Source: an uncultured Puniceicoccaceae bacterium
GTDB taxonomy: Bacteria > Verrucomicrobiota > Verrucomicrobiia > Opitutales > Coraliomargaritaceae
Length of the DNA: 43,113 bases
Direction: 5' to 3'
Assembly (NCBI GenBank): GCA_905479975.1
Contig: CAJQOS010000003.1
Location: 1-43,113, forward strand
Below, one piece after another: positions 8,479-18,102 of this stretch. The notes below the pieces were generated by a model. It did no database searches. It saw only the letters and a list, made by a program, of their open reading frames with translations, and was not told the DNA's origin. The translations under genes were made by a program, and so were the position numbers. Every line of letters begins with the position of its first letter. The stretch's first letter is position 1.

Positions 8479-11400
8479 TTACTTCTGCACGAGATCCCAA
8501 CCGTCGTTGAGGATCATGGTTTCGGCCTTCTTAAATTTCAGCTCCTTGGTCTCGCCTCCCTTACGGATGGTGACAGTGTCATTACGACCGAGCTTGGGCA
8601 ATTCACGGCGAATCGGTGCGACCTTCGGCAACTCGACTTGCTTACGCGCTGCTGGTTGGGCGGCTTGCGTCGCCTGTGCTTGCGCGGCTGCAGCTCCGGC
8701 GAGTGCGCCGACTTGTGGTTGTCCGGTGCCTGGGCCTGCGACTTGAGCAGTTTGCGACATGCGGGAGAGCATATTCTGGAAAGCGTCTTGATTCGTCGCG
8801 GTGCGGAACACGGCATTACAAATCTCGGTGCGGACGTTATTCATCAACTCCTCGAAGAAGCCATATGCCTCGCTCTTATACTCACTAAGCGGATCTTTCT
8901 GACCGTAACTGCGGAGGTTCACGCTACGGCGAAGCTCTTCCATCTCAGTCAAGTGATCCTGCCAACGGCGATCCAGCGAACGAATCACGATGTAACGCTC
9001 AAGACCGACCAGGGCTTCCTTCGACTCAAACTCTTCGCGTTGTTGATATGCTCCTTGGATGCGCTCCAAGATCAATGCCTGCTGCGCTTCTGGCTCTTTA
9101 CCAGCAATCTCTTCGGCCTTCAACGAGACTGGGAAGTAAGCATTCAACCACGTCAGGAAGTTCTCCAACGCATCGCCATCCTTATCGCCTTCGAGACCTT
9201 CCAAGCGAACGTCGAGTTCCTCTTCGATCATTTCGTAAATGATGTCGCGCGGCGTGTCGGACTGAATCGCTTCGTTACGGATACCGTAAATCACTTCGCG
9301 CTGCGTGTTGAGCACGTCATCGAATTGCAGCAAACGCTTACGCATCGAGAAGTTTTGCTGCTCCACCTTCTTTTGCGCATTCTCAATCGACCAGTTCAAG
9401 GCTGGGTGCTCCAGCTCTTCGCCTTCGCTCATCGACTTTTCAAGGATACGGGAAATCGGTCCGGCATTGGCAAACAGACGCATGAGATCGTCTTCTAGAG
9501 ACACGAAGCACTTCGACATACCTGGATCACCCTGACGCGCACAACGGCCACGTAGCTGACGGTCAATACGACGCGATTCGTGACGCTCGGTGCCGACGAC
9601 AAACAGTCCGCCGAGTTCTGGCACACCTTCGGCCAGTTTAATATCGGTGCCGCGACCCGCCATATTCGTAGCGATCGTCACGCCGCCCTTACGTCCGGCA
9701 TTGGCGACAATCTCGGCTTCCTGTGCGTGGAACTTGGCGTTCAACACACTGTGCCCAATGTTTGCACGCTTCAACATACGACTCAGCACTTCAGAGGCTT
9801 CGACCGATGCGGTGCCCACGAGAACGGGCTGCCCTTTCTGATGCGCGGCTTCGACTTCTTTGATCACTGCGGCAAATTTCTCACGACGAGTCTTGAAGAT
9901 CACGTCGTTCATATCAATGCGAATGCAAGGCTGGTTGGTCGGAATGACCATCACGTTGAGGCCATAAATCTCGTGAAACTCGGAGGCTTCGGTTTCCGCG
10001 GTGCCGGTCATACCAGACAACTTCTCATACATACGGAAGTAATTCTGAATTGTGACGGTCGCGTAGGTCTTCGTCTCCTTCTCGATGGTGCAATTTTCCT
10101 TCGACTCGATCGCTTGGTGCAAGCCATCCGACCAACGGCGGCCGGGCATCACACGACCCGTGTTTTGGTCGACGATGTTTACCTTACCCTCTTGCACGAC
10201 GTATTCTTTGTCACGCTCGTAGAGACTGTAAGCGCGGAGCAACTGGCTGATGCAGTGAATGCGCTCGCTGGTTTGTTGAAAGACAGTCTCGGCGGCCAGC
10301 TTGGCCTCCTGCTTCACTTCTGGTGTGGCCAACTGTTCGTTCTTATCGATCTCGATGAACATTTCAGGAAGGTCGGGCAGCATGAAAGCGTCTGGATCCT
10401 CGGGGCTCATGAGCACGCGGCCATTCTCGGTGAGGTCGGCCTGCTGGTTCTTCTCGTCGATCACGTAGAAGAGCGCTTCCTTCAGAGCGTAACGCTCCTT
10501 CTTGTTGAAATCGCTATTCATCTCGAGATCGAACTTGTCGATCGCGCGGCGAATCGCCGGCACCTCATTGAGACGGTGAAATTGCTTGTTCTTCGGCATG
10601 CCGAGCTTCACCTGGAAGAGCTTGGCAGTCGCGGCATACTTCGCATCTTCGTCCACACCGTCGGTTTCGAGGGTGGCCTTCGCCTCGCCGACCAACTGGT
10701 TGCAATACGCCTGCTGCTTAGAGACCAGCTGCTGAATACTTGGCTTAATCTCACCAAATGGCAGTGGATTGTCATCCTGCATCGGGCCAGAAATGATCAA
10801 CGGTGTGCGGGCTTCATCGACGAGAATCGAGTCCACTTCATCAATGATACAGAAATAGTGATCACGCTGCACCTGATCTTCCTTGTTGCTGGTCATACCG
10901 TTATCGCGCAGGTAATCGAAGCCAAACTCTGAGGCGGTGCCGTAGGTAATGTTGCATTCATACTGCTCGCGGCGAATTTGTGGCGGTTGGCTATTCTGGA
11001 TACAGCCGACCGTCAGGCCAAGCATGCGGTAGAGGTGCCCCATCCACTCGGAGTCACGACGAGCGAGGTAGTCATTCACCGTCACCAGCTGACAATTCTG
11101 CCCCGATAGCGCATTGAGATACAGTGGGCAGGTCGAAACGAGCGTCTTCCCCTCTCCCGTCGCCATTTCCGCAATGTGCTTCTCGTGAATCGCGATACCG
11201 CCGATAAACTGCACGTCGTAGTGCACCATGTTCCAAGGCAACATGTGGTCACACACATCGAACTCTCGCCCACACATACGGCGCGCCGCGTTTTTCACCG
11301 TCGCAAACGCTTCCGGCAACAAATCGTCGAGCGACTCGCCATCCTGATGCCGCTGCATGAACTCGGCGGTTTTAGCGCGCAACTGCTCTTCTGTAAGCGA

Positions 11401-11508
11401 CTGGTATTCAACTTCAAATGCGTTGATACGCTCGACGATAGGCTGACACTTTTTAAGATACTTCTTATAGTGACGTCCGGAAAACTTTTTGAGAATGGCT
11501 GAGATCAT
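8479..11508 (-). CDS. secA: Preprotein translocase ATPase SecA
   Basis: This 1009-residue motor protein drives secretory proteins through SecYEG at the inner membrane. It shows the Walker A in [11 protein letters not shown] (116-122), [14 protein letters not shown], the DEAD-type box in [22 protein letters not shown], and the second helicase domain with [29 protein letters not shown] and GRQGDPG-type sequence ([21 protein letters not shown]). The helical scaffold and wing domains follow. The C-terminal linker is Ala/Gln-rich and ends in a short basic stretch without the CXCX8CH zinc-binding tail that binds SecB. It is slightly longer than the E. coli protein (901). Upstream is a divergent promoter region shared with the DUF2157 gene. 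Confidence 0.98.
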   Translation of the reverse strand: MISAILKKFSGRHYKKYLKKCQPIVERINAFEVEYQSLTEEQLRAKTAEFMQRHQDGESLDDLLPEAFATVKNAARRMCGREFDVCDHMLPWNMVHYDVQFIGGIAIHEKHIAEMATGEGKTLVSTCPLYLNALSGQNCQLVTVNDYLARRDSEWMGHLYRMLGLTVGCIQNSQPPQIRREQYECNITYGTASEFGFDYLRDNGMTSNKEDQVQRDHYFCIIDEVDSILVDEARTPLIISGPMQDDNPLPFGEIKPSIQQLVSKQQAYCNQLVGEAKATLETDGVDEDAKYAATAKLFQVKLGMPKNKQFHRLNEVPAIRRAIDKFDLEMNSDFNKKERYALKEALFYVIDEKNQQADLTENGRVLMSPEDPDAFMLPDLPEMFIEIDKNEQLATPEVKQEAKLAAETVFQQTSERIHCISQLLRAYSLYERDKEYVVQEGKVNIVDQNTGRVMPGRRWSDGLHQAIESKENCTIEKETKTYATVTIQNYFRMYEKLSGMTGTAETEASEFHEIYGLNVMVIPTNQPCIRIDMNDVIFKTRREKFAAVIKEVEAAHQKGQPVLVGTASVEASEVLSRMLKRANIGHSVLNAKFHAQEAEIVANAGRKGGVTIATNMAGRGTDIKLAEGVPELGGLFVVGTERHESRRIDRQLRGRCARQGDPGMSKCFVSLEDDLMRLFANAGPISRILEKSMSEGEELEHPALNWSIENAQKKVEQQNFSMRKRLLQFDDVLNTQREVIYGIRNEAIQSDTPRDIIYEMIEEELDVRLEGLEGDKDGDALENFLTWLNAYFPVSLKAEEIAGKEPEAQQALILERIQGAYQQREEFESKEALVGLERYIVIRSLDRRWQDHLTEMEELRRSVNLRSYGQKDPLSEYKSEAYGFFEELMNNVRTEICNAVFRTATNQDAFQNMLSRMSQTAQVAGPGTGQPQVGALAGAAAAQAQATQAAQPAARKQVELPKVAPIRRELPKLGRNDTVTIRKGGETKELKFKKAETMILNDGWDLVQK

Positions 11509-11748
11509 GAGATCTAATGTGTGCGGTTACTGAATGAAAATATTGGCGATTTCAGCTCACTGAGGACACCGAAACCGCGAAAAAGGTCAGAAAATGGTGA
11601 AACACCCGCCCGCTGGCAAGTGTGTTTCCTGCACTATATACGCAAGGTCGCAAATGCATGAAGATGAGCAGGCTGAGATGACCCAAGAAAGAATTCAGAG
11701 TTGCAAAAATTACGTAAGACTCGACAGTCATTAGCAATTCCCGCCGCA
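11509..11748. other. Divergent intergenic region secA / DUF2157
   Basis: This 240-base spacer must hold promoters for both flanking genes. The only structure seen is a 7-bp inverted repeat GAAACAC (11599-11605) / GTGTTTC (11622-11628). No SecM-like leader peptide was recognised. Confidence 0.35.
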
Positions 11749-13068
11749 ATGCGAAAAATCCCGTCAAAGTATCGACAATGGCTGTTCCAAGAGCTCCCCG
11801 CTCTGGAGGATGAAGGCATCCTCTCTGCCGACGCACGGCAGCGGCTCGAAAACTACTACACGACTCAGGTTGAAACACGCACGCACTGGGCGACGGTTGC
11901 CTTCGCGGTGCTCGGAGCGCTACTGATCGGCGGCGGCATCATCCTGCTATTCGCGCACAATTGGGAGGATCTATCTCGCCCCACGCGGGCAGTGCTCTCG
12001 TTCTGCCCACTCATAATCGGGGCGGTGCTCAGCGCACTCGCGATCCGGCGCGGAGGCACTGGCCTGCGCGAATCAGCCGGCATCTTTCACAGCTTAGCAG
12101 TCGGCGCCTGCATCGCGCTGATCGGGCAAACTTACCACCTGCCGAGCAACACTCCAGGATTTCTGCTGGTCTGGGCACTGCTAGTCATGCCGCTCATCTT
12201 TCTACTGCCCTCCACGGGAGCATATTTGTTTTATATCACGCTGATTTGTAGTTGGAGCGGCGTGGCGCAGGACGAATACGGGCAAGCCATCGGATTTTGG
12301 CTGCTGCTGATTCCAGCGCTGGTGCACGTCGTGCAACTCATTCGCCAACAAGCCCACGACGGACTACTCTCGCTCTGGGGCTTGATGCTGATGCTGCCCA
12401 TTGCCCTAGGAATCGTGCTCGAACGCACTGTGCCGGGGCTATGGATCGTCGCCTACGCGTTCTTTTTGAGCCTTTCGGGACTGCTCGGCCTACGACTCTT
12501 CCCAAGTGAATCAGGCTGGCGCAACCCACTCCTGACCGTCGGACTCGCAGGAACCACCGTGCTGACCTACATCTTCACCTGGCAAGACATCTGGCACGAC
12601 ATCGGCTGGAATCACACGCGCTACTACAGAGGCTTTCAAGAATGGGGCATTTGGTGTGACTCGATCCTAATCCTAGGGCTGGTAATCGCATGGGCACTCA
12701 CTGCGATCAAAGCGCTACGCCGCGATTCATTGCCGATCATCATTCTGTGCTCCTTCCCTCTGTTCGCCTTAGCCAGTTTCGTATTTGCAGCATTCTACGA
12801 AGGTGAGCTGATCAACGCCCTGCTCTTCAACGTCTACATGCTGGCGCTCGGCCTCGCCTACCTCGTGCAAGGCTGCCGCAACACACAACTACGCCTCGTC
12901 AACTACGGCATGGCCGTGCTTGGCCTACTGCTGATCACGCGCTTCTTCGATAGCGACTTCGGCTTTCTAGCCCGCGGCATCGCCTTCATCCTCATGGGCA
13001 GCGCCTTCCTTGCCACCAATCTCATCATGGCTCGCAGAAAGCACCAACAGGAGGACGCGCACTCATGA
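11749..13068 (+). CDS. DUF2157-type polytopic membrane protein
   Basis: This 439-residue protein starts with a soluble stretch of about 50 residues (MRKIPSKYRQWLFQEL, GILSADARQRLENYY), typical of the DUF2157 N-terminus. About a dozen hydrophobic helices follow, including VAFAVLGALLIGGGIILLFAHNW, a DUF2157 hallmark. The ATG at 11749 is preferred over a TTG at 11701, because the extension is basic and unconserved-looking. Its stop overlaps the next gene by four bases (ATGA), and that neighbour is a GDYXXLXY-domain protein, the usual partner of this family. The function of the pair is not known; an inner-membrane envelope role is likely. Confidence 0.85.
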   Translation: MRKIPSKYRQWLFQELPALEDEGILSADARQRLENYYTTQVETRTHWATVAFAVLGALLIGGGIILLFAHNWEDLSRPTRAVLSFCPLIIGAVLSALAIRRGGTGLRESAGIFHSLAVGACIALIGQTYHLPSNTPGFLLVWALLVMPLIFLLPSTGAYLFYITLICSWSGVAQDEYGQAIGFWLLLIPALVHVVQLIRQQAHDGLLSLWGLMLMLPIALGIVLERTVPGLWIVAYAFFLSLSGLLGLRLFPSESGWRNPLLTVGLAGTTVLTYIFTWQDIWHDIGWNHTRYYRGFQEWGIWCDSILILGLVIAWALTAIKALRRDSLPIIILCSFPLFALASFVFAAFYEGELINALLFNVYMLALGLAYLVQGCRNTQLRLVNYGMAVLGLLLITRFFDSDFGFLARGIAFILMGSAFLATNLIMARRKHQQEDAHS

Positions 13069-13652
13069 ACCTGCGAATCATCCTCTTCGGCCTGTTGATA
13101 TTGGCTCAGATTGCGGTGCCACTGCGCATGATTCAGCAGCGCGAAACCGTGCTGCGCGAAGGCGCACTGTTTCGCTTCAAAACCCAGCCCATCGACCCCG
13201 CCGATCCCTTTCAAGGTCGCTACGTCTGGTTGCGGATCAAAGAAGACTACGTGCGCCTATCGGAAGTCGAAACCGAAGCAGTCGACTACAACACCCGGGG
13301 CTACGCGACCGTCAGTATCGACGAACACGGATTTGCCTTCTTCGATTCATGGTCGACTGAAAGGCCAACCACAGGCGGCTACCTAAAGACTCGCGCCTTG
13401 GGTCAACAAATCGAATGGGAAACACTCTTCGAAAACGAAAGATCACGCATGCACAAAGGCCTCCGCATCGACATCCCGTTCACCCGCTACTACATGGATG
13501 AGGCCAAAGCACCCCGCGCCGAGCGCATCGCCCGCGATGCCTCACGAGACGACACCTGCTGGGTGGCCGTGCGCATACTCAACGGCCAAGCCGTGATCGA
13601 AGACGTGATGATCGAAGGCCAGTCGATACGGGATCTGTCGGCAGTCGAATAA
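13065..13652 (+). CDS. GDYXXLXY-type membrane-anchored protein
   Basis: This 195-residue protein has an N-terminal hydrophobic segment (NLRIILFGLLILAQIAVPL) acting as anchor or signal. The region IDPADPFQGRYVWLRI corresponds to the PxDPxxxxxGDYxxLxY signature of the family, with the Asp of GDY replaced by Arg. The remainder is predicted to be extracytoplasmic. Its coupling to the upstream DUF2157 gene (ATGA overlap) mirrors other genomes. No enzymatic function is known. Confidence 0.8.
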   Translation: MNLRIILFGLLILAQIAVPLRMIQQRETVLREGALFRFKTQPIDPADPFQGRYVWLRIKEDYVRLSEVETEAVDYNTRGYATVSIDEHGFAFFDSWSTERPTTGGYLKTRALGQQIEWETLFENERSRMHKGLRIDIPFTRYYMDEAKAPRAERIARDASRDDTCWVAVRILNGQAVIEDVMIEGQSIRDLSAVE

Positions 13653-13655
13653 GAC

Positions 13656-13934
13656 TCACTTCAACCAAGCAATCGTCGCGCCCCAACCACCCTCGGTTGC
13701 GCCCGCCAATTCAAAACGCTCCACCCGCGGATCGCGCTCCAACAGCTTATGCACCGTCGTGCGCAGCGTGCCGATTCCCTTGCCGTGAATGATTCGTAGC
13801 CGACGAATGTCTTTCTCCAAGCACGCTTCAATATAGTCCGGAATTAAATCGCCCAAATCGGAAGGGCGAAAGGTGTGCAAGTCGAGCTCACCGTTGATCG
13901 GCAATTCAACTGGTTCGGGTTCGTGGTCAGTCAT
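13656..13934 (-). CDS. Small Smr-domain protein
   Basis: This 92-residue protein is essentially a single Smr (small MutS-related) domain: the LDLHTFRP motif near residue 17, RRLRIIHGKGIGTLR (HGKG turn) at about 43-57, and a C-terminal GGWGATIAWLK. Smr domains bind nucleic acids and may be endonucleases; stand-alone forms have been linked to ribosome-collision or DNA-repair roles in other bacteria. Its start overlaps the stop of the Fic gene by four bases, so it is translated with it. It is convergent with the GDYXXLXY gene with only three bases between stops. Confidence 0.88.
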   Translation of the reverse strand: MTDHEPEPVELPINGELDLHTFRPSDLGDLIPDYIEACLEKDIRRLRIIHGKGIGTLRTTVHKLLERDPRVERFELAGATEGGWGATIAWLK

Positions 13935-14977
13935 CTTGAAGTTAGCTGATAACGGCCCGTCTTATGATTACCGACCTTTGTTACAATCCCTGCATCCAAC
14001 AGCGGGTTCATCAAATTCATCACCCCTTGCTTAGACATTCCCATTAATTCTCGAATCTCCGACGGCCCCATGCCTCCATGATCCACCAATAACCGCAGTA
14101 GCGCCTGCTGCTTTGAAGACAGCACCAGCTTTTCACCAGACACTGGCTGAAGACTTTGCACTCGTAGCCACACACTTTCCAAAGTCTGACGCAACCCCTC
14201 TGCGCAATACTCCAACCATCCCGTCAAATCCCCACTTTGCCGAGTCGCTCGCAAGGCATCATAGTAAGCCGGACGGTCTTGCCAGTAATATTCATCCACT
14301 GAAAAGATGTGATGCGTATCAAACCCTCGACGGTAGAGTTCCCAAAGCGCCAATGCGCGCCCAGTCCGGCCATTGCCATCCGCAAAAGGGTGGATCGCTT
14401 CAAAACGATAATGCAGAATCGCAGAGCTCAATATCGGAGACAACTCACGAGAGCCCTTATTCCACCAATCCAGCAACTCAAACATCAGTGGCGAAACTTC
14501 ATGTGGCCCTGGAGGAGTGTCACCGCCAATCGTGACAAAAATTGTGCGATATTGGCCTGAATCACCCTGATCCATCACTCCCTCAGCCAAAATACGATGC
14601 AGCGCAAACAGATCATCATGCCGAACCGCTTCGATATCAGAGCGCGCTTCGATGTATTTGAGCCCGGCCAAATAATTCGTCACTTCCCTTTCAGCACGGC
14701 CATTCGCACGCGCCAACTCACGCCCAGCATCCAGCGCCTGCACCTGCTTCAAAGTCAGCGGATTACCTTCGATAGATGTCGATGCGTGGGTATTGCGACT
14801 GCGACTCTCCTGCTGCAGAGCAGGCACCCAAGCCAGCTCCACCGAAGCTCCCTGAATCCGCTCACGCACAGCCGCAATCTGCTCAACTAATGTGAGTAAA
14901 CGGGGCGTAATCGTAAACTGAGGAGCATCAGCCACACAATTAGTCCACCATTCGTCCACACATACGTCAAGTGTCAA
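13931..14977 (-). CDS. Fic family AMP-transferase-like protein with C-terminal winged helix
   Basis: About 348 residues. The catalytic Fic motif HPFADGNGRTGR (196-207) is complete, including the His, the anion-binding NGR and the second Arg. The N-terminal inhibitory motif [S/T]xxxE[G/N] is present as STSIEG (66-71), making it a class II, self-inhibited Fic protein, expected to AMPylate or de-AMPylate a protein target. The C-terminal ~60 residues form a winged helix (MGPSEIRELMGMSKQGVMNLMNPLLDAG), common in DNA-associated Fic proteins. The start is uncertain: no ATG is available, TTG (14977) or a GTG seven codons in are candidates, and the TTG lies inside TTGACA. It lies 36 bases after rmuC and is coupled to the Smr gene. 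Confidence 0.9.
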   Translation of the reverse strand: MTLDVCVDEWWTNCVADAPQFTITPRLLTLVEQIAAVRERIQGASVELAWVPALQQESRSRNTHASTSIEGNPLTLKQVQALDAGRELARANGRAEREVTNYLAGLKYIEARSDIEAVRHDDLFALHRILAEGVMDQGDSGQYRTIFVTIGGDTPPGPHEVSPLMFELLDWWNKGSRELSPILSSAILHYRFEAIHPFADGNGRTGRALALWELYRRGFDTHHIFSVDEYYWQDRPAYYDALRATRQSGDLTGWLEYCAEGLRQTLESVWLRVQSLQPVSGEKLVLSSKQQALLRLLVDHGGMGPSEIRELMGMSKQGVMNLMNPLLDAGIVTKVGNHKTGRYQLTSR

Positions 14978-15013
14978 CTCCCAGCTCCGCTTATCCGTCT
15001 ACCATTCGTCCAT

Positions 15014-16336
15014 CTATTCGTCAACCGGTGCCACTTCCTTAGGCAACGCTGGCAACGTCGCAACGCCCTTCACCTCAGGCAACGCCGCCGCCGAGGCACT
15101 ATCAAGGGCTTCGAACTTTTTCGCTGTCACCAGCAGGCGACTTTCGACTGAGTTCACCGCCTTGTTGTAATGCTCGACCGACTGACCGAGGCTTTTTCCA
15201 ACCTTGGCGAAGTGCCCTACCACCACACCGATGCGGTCGTAAAGCTCTTTGCCCAGCGCTGCGATTTCCTTCGCCTCGCGGGCGATGGCCTCTTGCTGCC
15301 AACCGTAAGCGATGGCTTTGAGGAGCGCGATCAAAGTGGTCGGCGTCGCCAGGATCACCTTGTTCAGCACGCCGAGTTCGATCAGCTGGGGGTCTTGCTC
15401 TAGGGCGGCACTGAAGATCGTTTCATTCGGAATAAACAGCACCACAAACTCGGGCGCGTTGTCGAATTTGTCCCAGTAGGTTTTGGCCGAAAGGCCTTTG
15501 ATATGATCGCGAACATGACGCGCGTGCGCCTGCATCCGCTCTTTTTGCTCATCGGGATCTTCAGATTGCAAGGCATCGAGATATGCAGCCAGCGGCACCT
15601 TCGAATCGACCACGACCACGCGCTCATTCGGCAAACGAATCAACATATCGGGCCGCAGACGCTGACCGTCCTCCGTCTCGACCGAGGCCTGCTCCTCGAA
15701 ATCGCAATAGTTAATCATACCCGCCATCTCGACCGTGCGGCGTAGCTGCATCTCGCCCCACTGCCCACGCACCTGCGGCGCACGCAGCGCCTGCACGAGG
15801 CTGCCCGTGGTGCGGCTGAGTTGCACCTGCGATTCCGCCAACTGCTTGAGTTGCTGCTGCAAACTCGCATCCGTTTCGGTGCGACGCTGTTCGATCTTCG
15901 CCACACGCTCATTAAACGTCTTCAAGGCCTCGCCCACTGGCTCCACCGTTTTGTTGATCGCCTGCTGACGCTTCTCCAAATCACTCTTCGCGCCTTCTTG
16001 GTATTTCTCCAGTGTGGTTTTGGCGAGATCAAGGAAGGACTCGTTATTTTTGGAAAGTGCCTCCGAAGAAAGCGCCTTAAAACTATCCTGTAGATTCGCC
16101 TTTGCCTCTTCCAACAAAGCCAACTTTTCAGCAGCCGCCTTCAGCTCGGCCTCACGCTGCGCTTCCACACGAGCAAGCGCTTCCTTGCCCGACGAATACT
16201 CGGCTCGCAAAGCCAGCAACTCATCTTGCGCATCTCCAGCAGCCGATTCCGAGCGCTGCAATCCGCCGCGCAGCAATACAAACACCAGGCCTGCGCCCAC
16301 TAAGACCCCAACCACAAGAGCGACCATCAATTCCAT
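15014..16336 (-). CDS. rmuC: DNA recombination protein RmuC
   Basis: This 440-residue protein has an N-terminal membrane helix (ELMVALVVGVLVGAGLVFVLL). A long coiled coil rich in Glu, Ala and Lys runs to about residue 175. The RmuC nuclease-like domain follows with RGQWGEMQLRRTVEMAGM, RPDMLIRLPNERVVVVDSKVPLAAYLDA and VVLFIPNETIFSAAL. The Asp-Ser-Lys in the VVDSK strand resembles a PD-(D/E)XK nuclease core. RmuC limits inversions at short inverted repeats in E. coli, of interest given the many palindromes here. It probably forms a transcription unit with the fic and smr genes. Confidence 0.95.
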   Translation of the reverse strand: MELMVALVVGVLVGAGLVFVLLRGGLQRSESAAGDAQDELLALRAEYSSGKEALARVEAQREAELKAAAEKLALLEEAKANLQDSFKALSSEALSKNNESFLDLAKTTLEKYQEGAKSDLEKRQQAINKTVEPVGEALKTFNERVAKIEQRRTETDASLQQQLKQLAESQVQLSRTTGSLVQALRAPQVRGQWGEMQLRRTVEMAGMINYCDFEEQASVETEDGQRLRPDMLIRLPNERVVVVDSKVPLAAYLDALQSEDPDEQKERMQAHARHVRDHIKGLSAKTYWDKFDNAPEFVVLFIPNETIFSAALEQDPQLIELGVLNKVILATPTTLIALLKAIAYGWQQEAIAREAKEIAALGKELYDRIGVVVGHFAKVGKSLGQSVEHYNKAVNSVESRLLVTAKKFEALDSASAAALPEVKGVATLPALPKEVAPVDE

Positions 16337-16687
16337 GCCCTCAAATGCACGTCAGTTCTGCCACGCTGGCAACGGCGGAATGCCATAAAACCTGATAATC
16401 CGCCGTAGCGGACTGGCGAAGCCATTTCGACAGCTCATCCCAAGCCACAGACCCCAAGTCAGTGCCCTACCCAATCAAACCACATCAGAAGTGTGAAGAA
16501 CTCATCGTGCTGGTTAAGCGTAGTTAAGCGTTCATAAGCGGTTAAAAATACAAAGCCTCAGCAATGCACAGATCGAAACCGCTTCACGGGCTCCGCGACA
16601 CACAAAGCTACGCCAAAAACAGCGCCCTATACTGGCGAGCACCAAACTTTCCCGTAAGGTCAAAGCACCCTCAAAAGATACTTTATC
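16337..16687. repeat. Intergenic region with family B inverted repeat
   Basis: The arm GAAGCCATTTCGA (16418-16430) and the opposed arm TCGAAACCGCTTC (16573-16585) match the copy at 5294-5346, but the spacer is about 140 bases. Within the spacer, short AAGCG words repeat near 16515-16542. The rest of this roughly 350-base gap holds no supported gene. Confidence 0.6.
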
Positions 16688-17227
16688 ATGAAAACACTCC
16701 TCCTTCTCTGCCTCGCACTTATACCACTCCAGATCATGTCCGCCTACGAAAGCGCCTTCGAAAAAACCCCCGTCGGCACCATCGAAGTCAAAACGCTGCC
16801 CGCCGCCCGGCTCCTTGCCGCCCACAGCGAGGGCAACTACTTCCAGGAAAACAACGGCCTCTTTCGCCCACTCTTTCGCTACATCCAGGACAACGACATC
16901 GCGATGACGATCCCCGTCGAAGCCGAGATCGATCCAGGCATCATGTATTTCTACCTCGGCGAGGACTACAAAGAGACTGAGCTAGAGGACACCGACCGCG
17001 TGCAGATCATCACCCTGCCCGAGCGCACGGTGCTAAGCATCGGCGTGCGCGGCAGCTACAGCTCGAAGAATTTCGACGAGGCCAAAGCCGAATTGCTCAC
17101 ATGGTTATCAGAGCAAGACGAGTGGATCGCCAGCGGCACAGCACGCGCCATCTACTGGAACGGCCCCTTCACCTTCGGGTTCCTGAAACGCGCCGAAGTG
17201 CACATTCCAGTCGTAGCTGCCGAATAG
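16688..17227 (+). CDS. Secreted SOUL haem-binding family protein
   Basis: This 179-residue protein has a signal peptide (MKTLLLLCLALIPLQIMSAYE). The mature part follows the SOUL/HBP fold: AFEKTPVGTIEVKTLPA, then NDIAMTIPVEAEI, where the family has the conserved 'M(T/S)xPV', a central RGSYSSKNFDEAKAELLTWL, and ARAIYWNGPFTFGFLKRAEVHIPV at the end. SOUL proteins bind haem or porphyrin, or use the related GyrI-like fold for other small molecules. The His ligand described for the mammalian protein is not obviously present, so the ligand is uncertain. It lies 62 bases upstream of def. Confidence 0.82.
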   Translation: MKTLLLLCLALIPLQIMSAYESAFEKTPVGTIEVKTLPAARLLAAHSEGNYFQENNGLFRPLFRYIQDNDIAMTIPVEAEIDPGIMYFYLGEDYKETELEDTDRVQIITLPERTVLSIGVRGSYSSKNFDEAKAELLTWLSEQDEWIASGTARAIYWNGPFTFGFLKRAEVHIPVVAAE

Positions 17228-17289
17228 TCATTCGGTCCCACGCTTCCAAAAGCTTTACAAGCGCGCCTCTCAGTTTCACATTTCCCTGC

Positions 17290-17871
17290 ATGCTTTTAAG
17301 AGTCACCCAATACGGCGAACCGATCCTACGCAAAGTCGGCGATCCGATCACAGAATTCGACGACGCCCTTGCGCAACTGGCCGACGACATGGTCGATACC
17401 ATGTATGATGAAGACGGCATCGGCCTAGCCGCGCAGCAAGTCGGCCTCGCACTGCAGTTCTGCGTGATGGATGTGCGCCCACCCGAAGGCGAAGCAGCCC
17501 CGTTCGAATACAGCTTCGACGGCAAACAACCGCCACTCGACTTGATCATGCCGATGGCGCTCGCCAACCCGAAGATCTCCATCATCGACCAAACCGAAGA
17601 CGTTTACGAAGAAGGCTGCCTCTCCTTTCCCGACGTGCGCGGCAAAGTCACCCGCCCGATCGGAGTGCGTTGCGAATATCAAGATACCGAAGGCAATACG
17701 CACGTGCTCGAAGCCACTGGCCTACTCGGCCGCTGCATCTTGCACGAAACGGACCACCTCAACGGCGAGCTCTTCATCGACAAGATGGACAAGCGCGACC
17801 TCCAGCGCATGGCACCGCGCGTCAAAAAAATCCGCCGCAACAGCCGAGACTATTTGAAGACACAGAAGTAG
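17290..17871 (+). CDS. def: Peptide deformylase Def
   Basis: This 193-residue metallo-hydrolase removes the formyl group from the initiator methionine of new proteins. All three signatures are seen: GIGLAAQQVG (43-52), EEGCLSFP with metal ligand Cys110, and HETDH (152-156) with the two His ligands and catalytic Glu. The insertion EGEAAPFEYSFDGKQPPL between motifs 1 and 2 is longer than in E. coli Def. The ATG at 17290 gives the canonical MLLRVTQYGEPILRKV N-terminus. The overlapping upstream frame through the SOUL gene is a shadow. Confidence 0.96.
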   Translation: MLLRVTQYGEPILRKVGDPITEFDDALAQLADDMVDTMYDEDGIGLAAQQVGLALQFCVMDVRPPEGEAAPFEYSFDGKQPPLDLIMPMALANPKISIIDQTEDVYEEGCLSFPDVRGKVTRPIGVRCEYQDTEGNTHVLEATGLLGRCILHETDHLNGELFIDKMDKRDLQRMAPRVKKIRRNSRDYLKTQK

Positions 17872-17900
17872 CGCACCCGCGCGGAACACGACAACAAGAC

Positions 17901-18089
17901 ATGAAACGCTCCAATCATTTCAGCACACTCGCACTCCTAGCATTCAGTCTCTTTGCCCTCACGGGCTGCGAGAGCCATGAAATCAAAAGCGGCACCGATG
18001 ATGTCATGGATGTCATGCGCAACGGCGTCGATGTCGTCACCGATGCCGGCAACAAAGCCGCAGACGCCATGAAGAGCGACAAGGAGTAA
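17901..18089 (+). CDS. Small lipoprotein
   Basis: This 62-residue protein has a signal sequence ending in a lipobox, LFALTGC (Cys about residue 24), followed by a short amphipathic, Asp/Val-rich segment containing the repeated word DVMDVM and ADAMKS. It would be processed by Lgt, signal peptidase II and Lnt. The size and composition recall entericidin-like small lipoproteins, but I do not recognise a family. It sits 29 bases after def and is probably cotranscribed. Confidence 0.7.
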   Translation: MKRSNHFSTLALLAFSLFALTGCESHEIKSGTDDVMDVMRNGVDVVTDAGNKAADAMKSDKE

Positions 18090-18102
18090 TACTCCGCACA
18101 CT

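Noticed and set aside
9580-10932. Long plus-strand open frame of 450 codons, and another at 8455-9498, inside secA
   Set aside because: They lie wholly antisense to secA, which has all expected motifs; composition is His/Leu-rich as expected of a shadow frame and no domain is recognisable.
17101-17289. N-terminal extension of peptide deformylase through the SOUL gene
   Set aside because: The extension is Arg/Ser/His-rich shadow sequence; the ATG at 17290 gives the canonical Def N-terminus.
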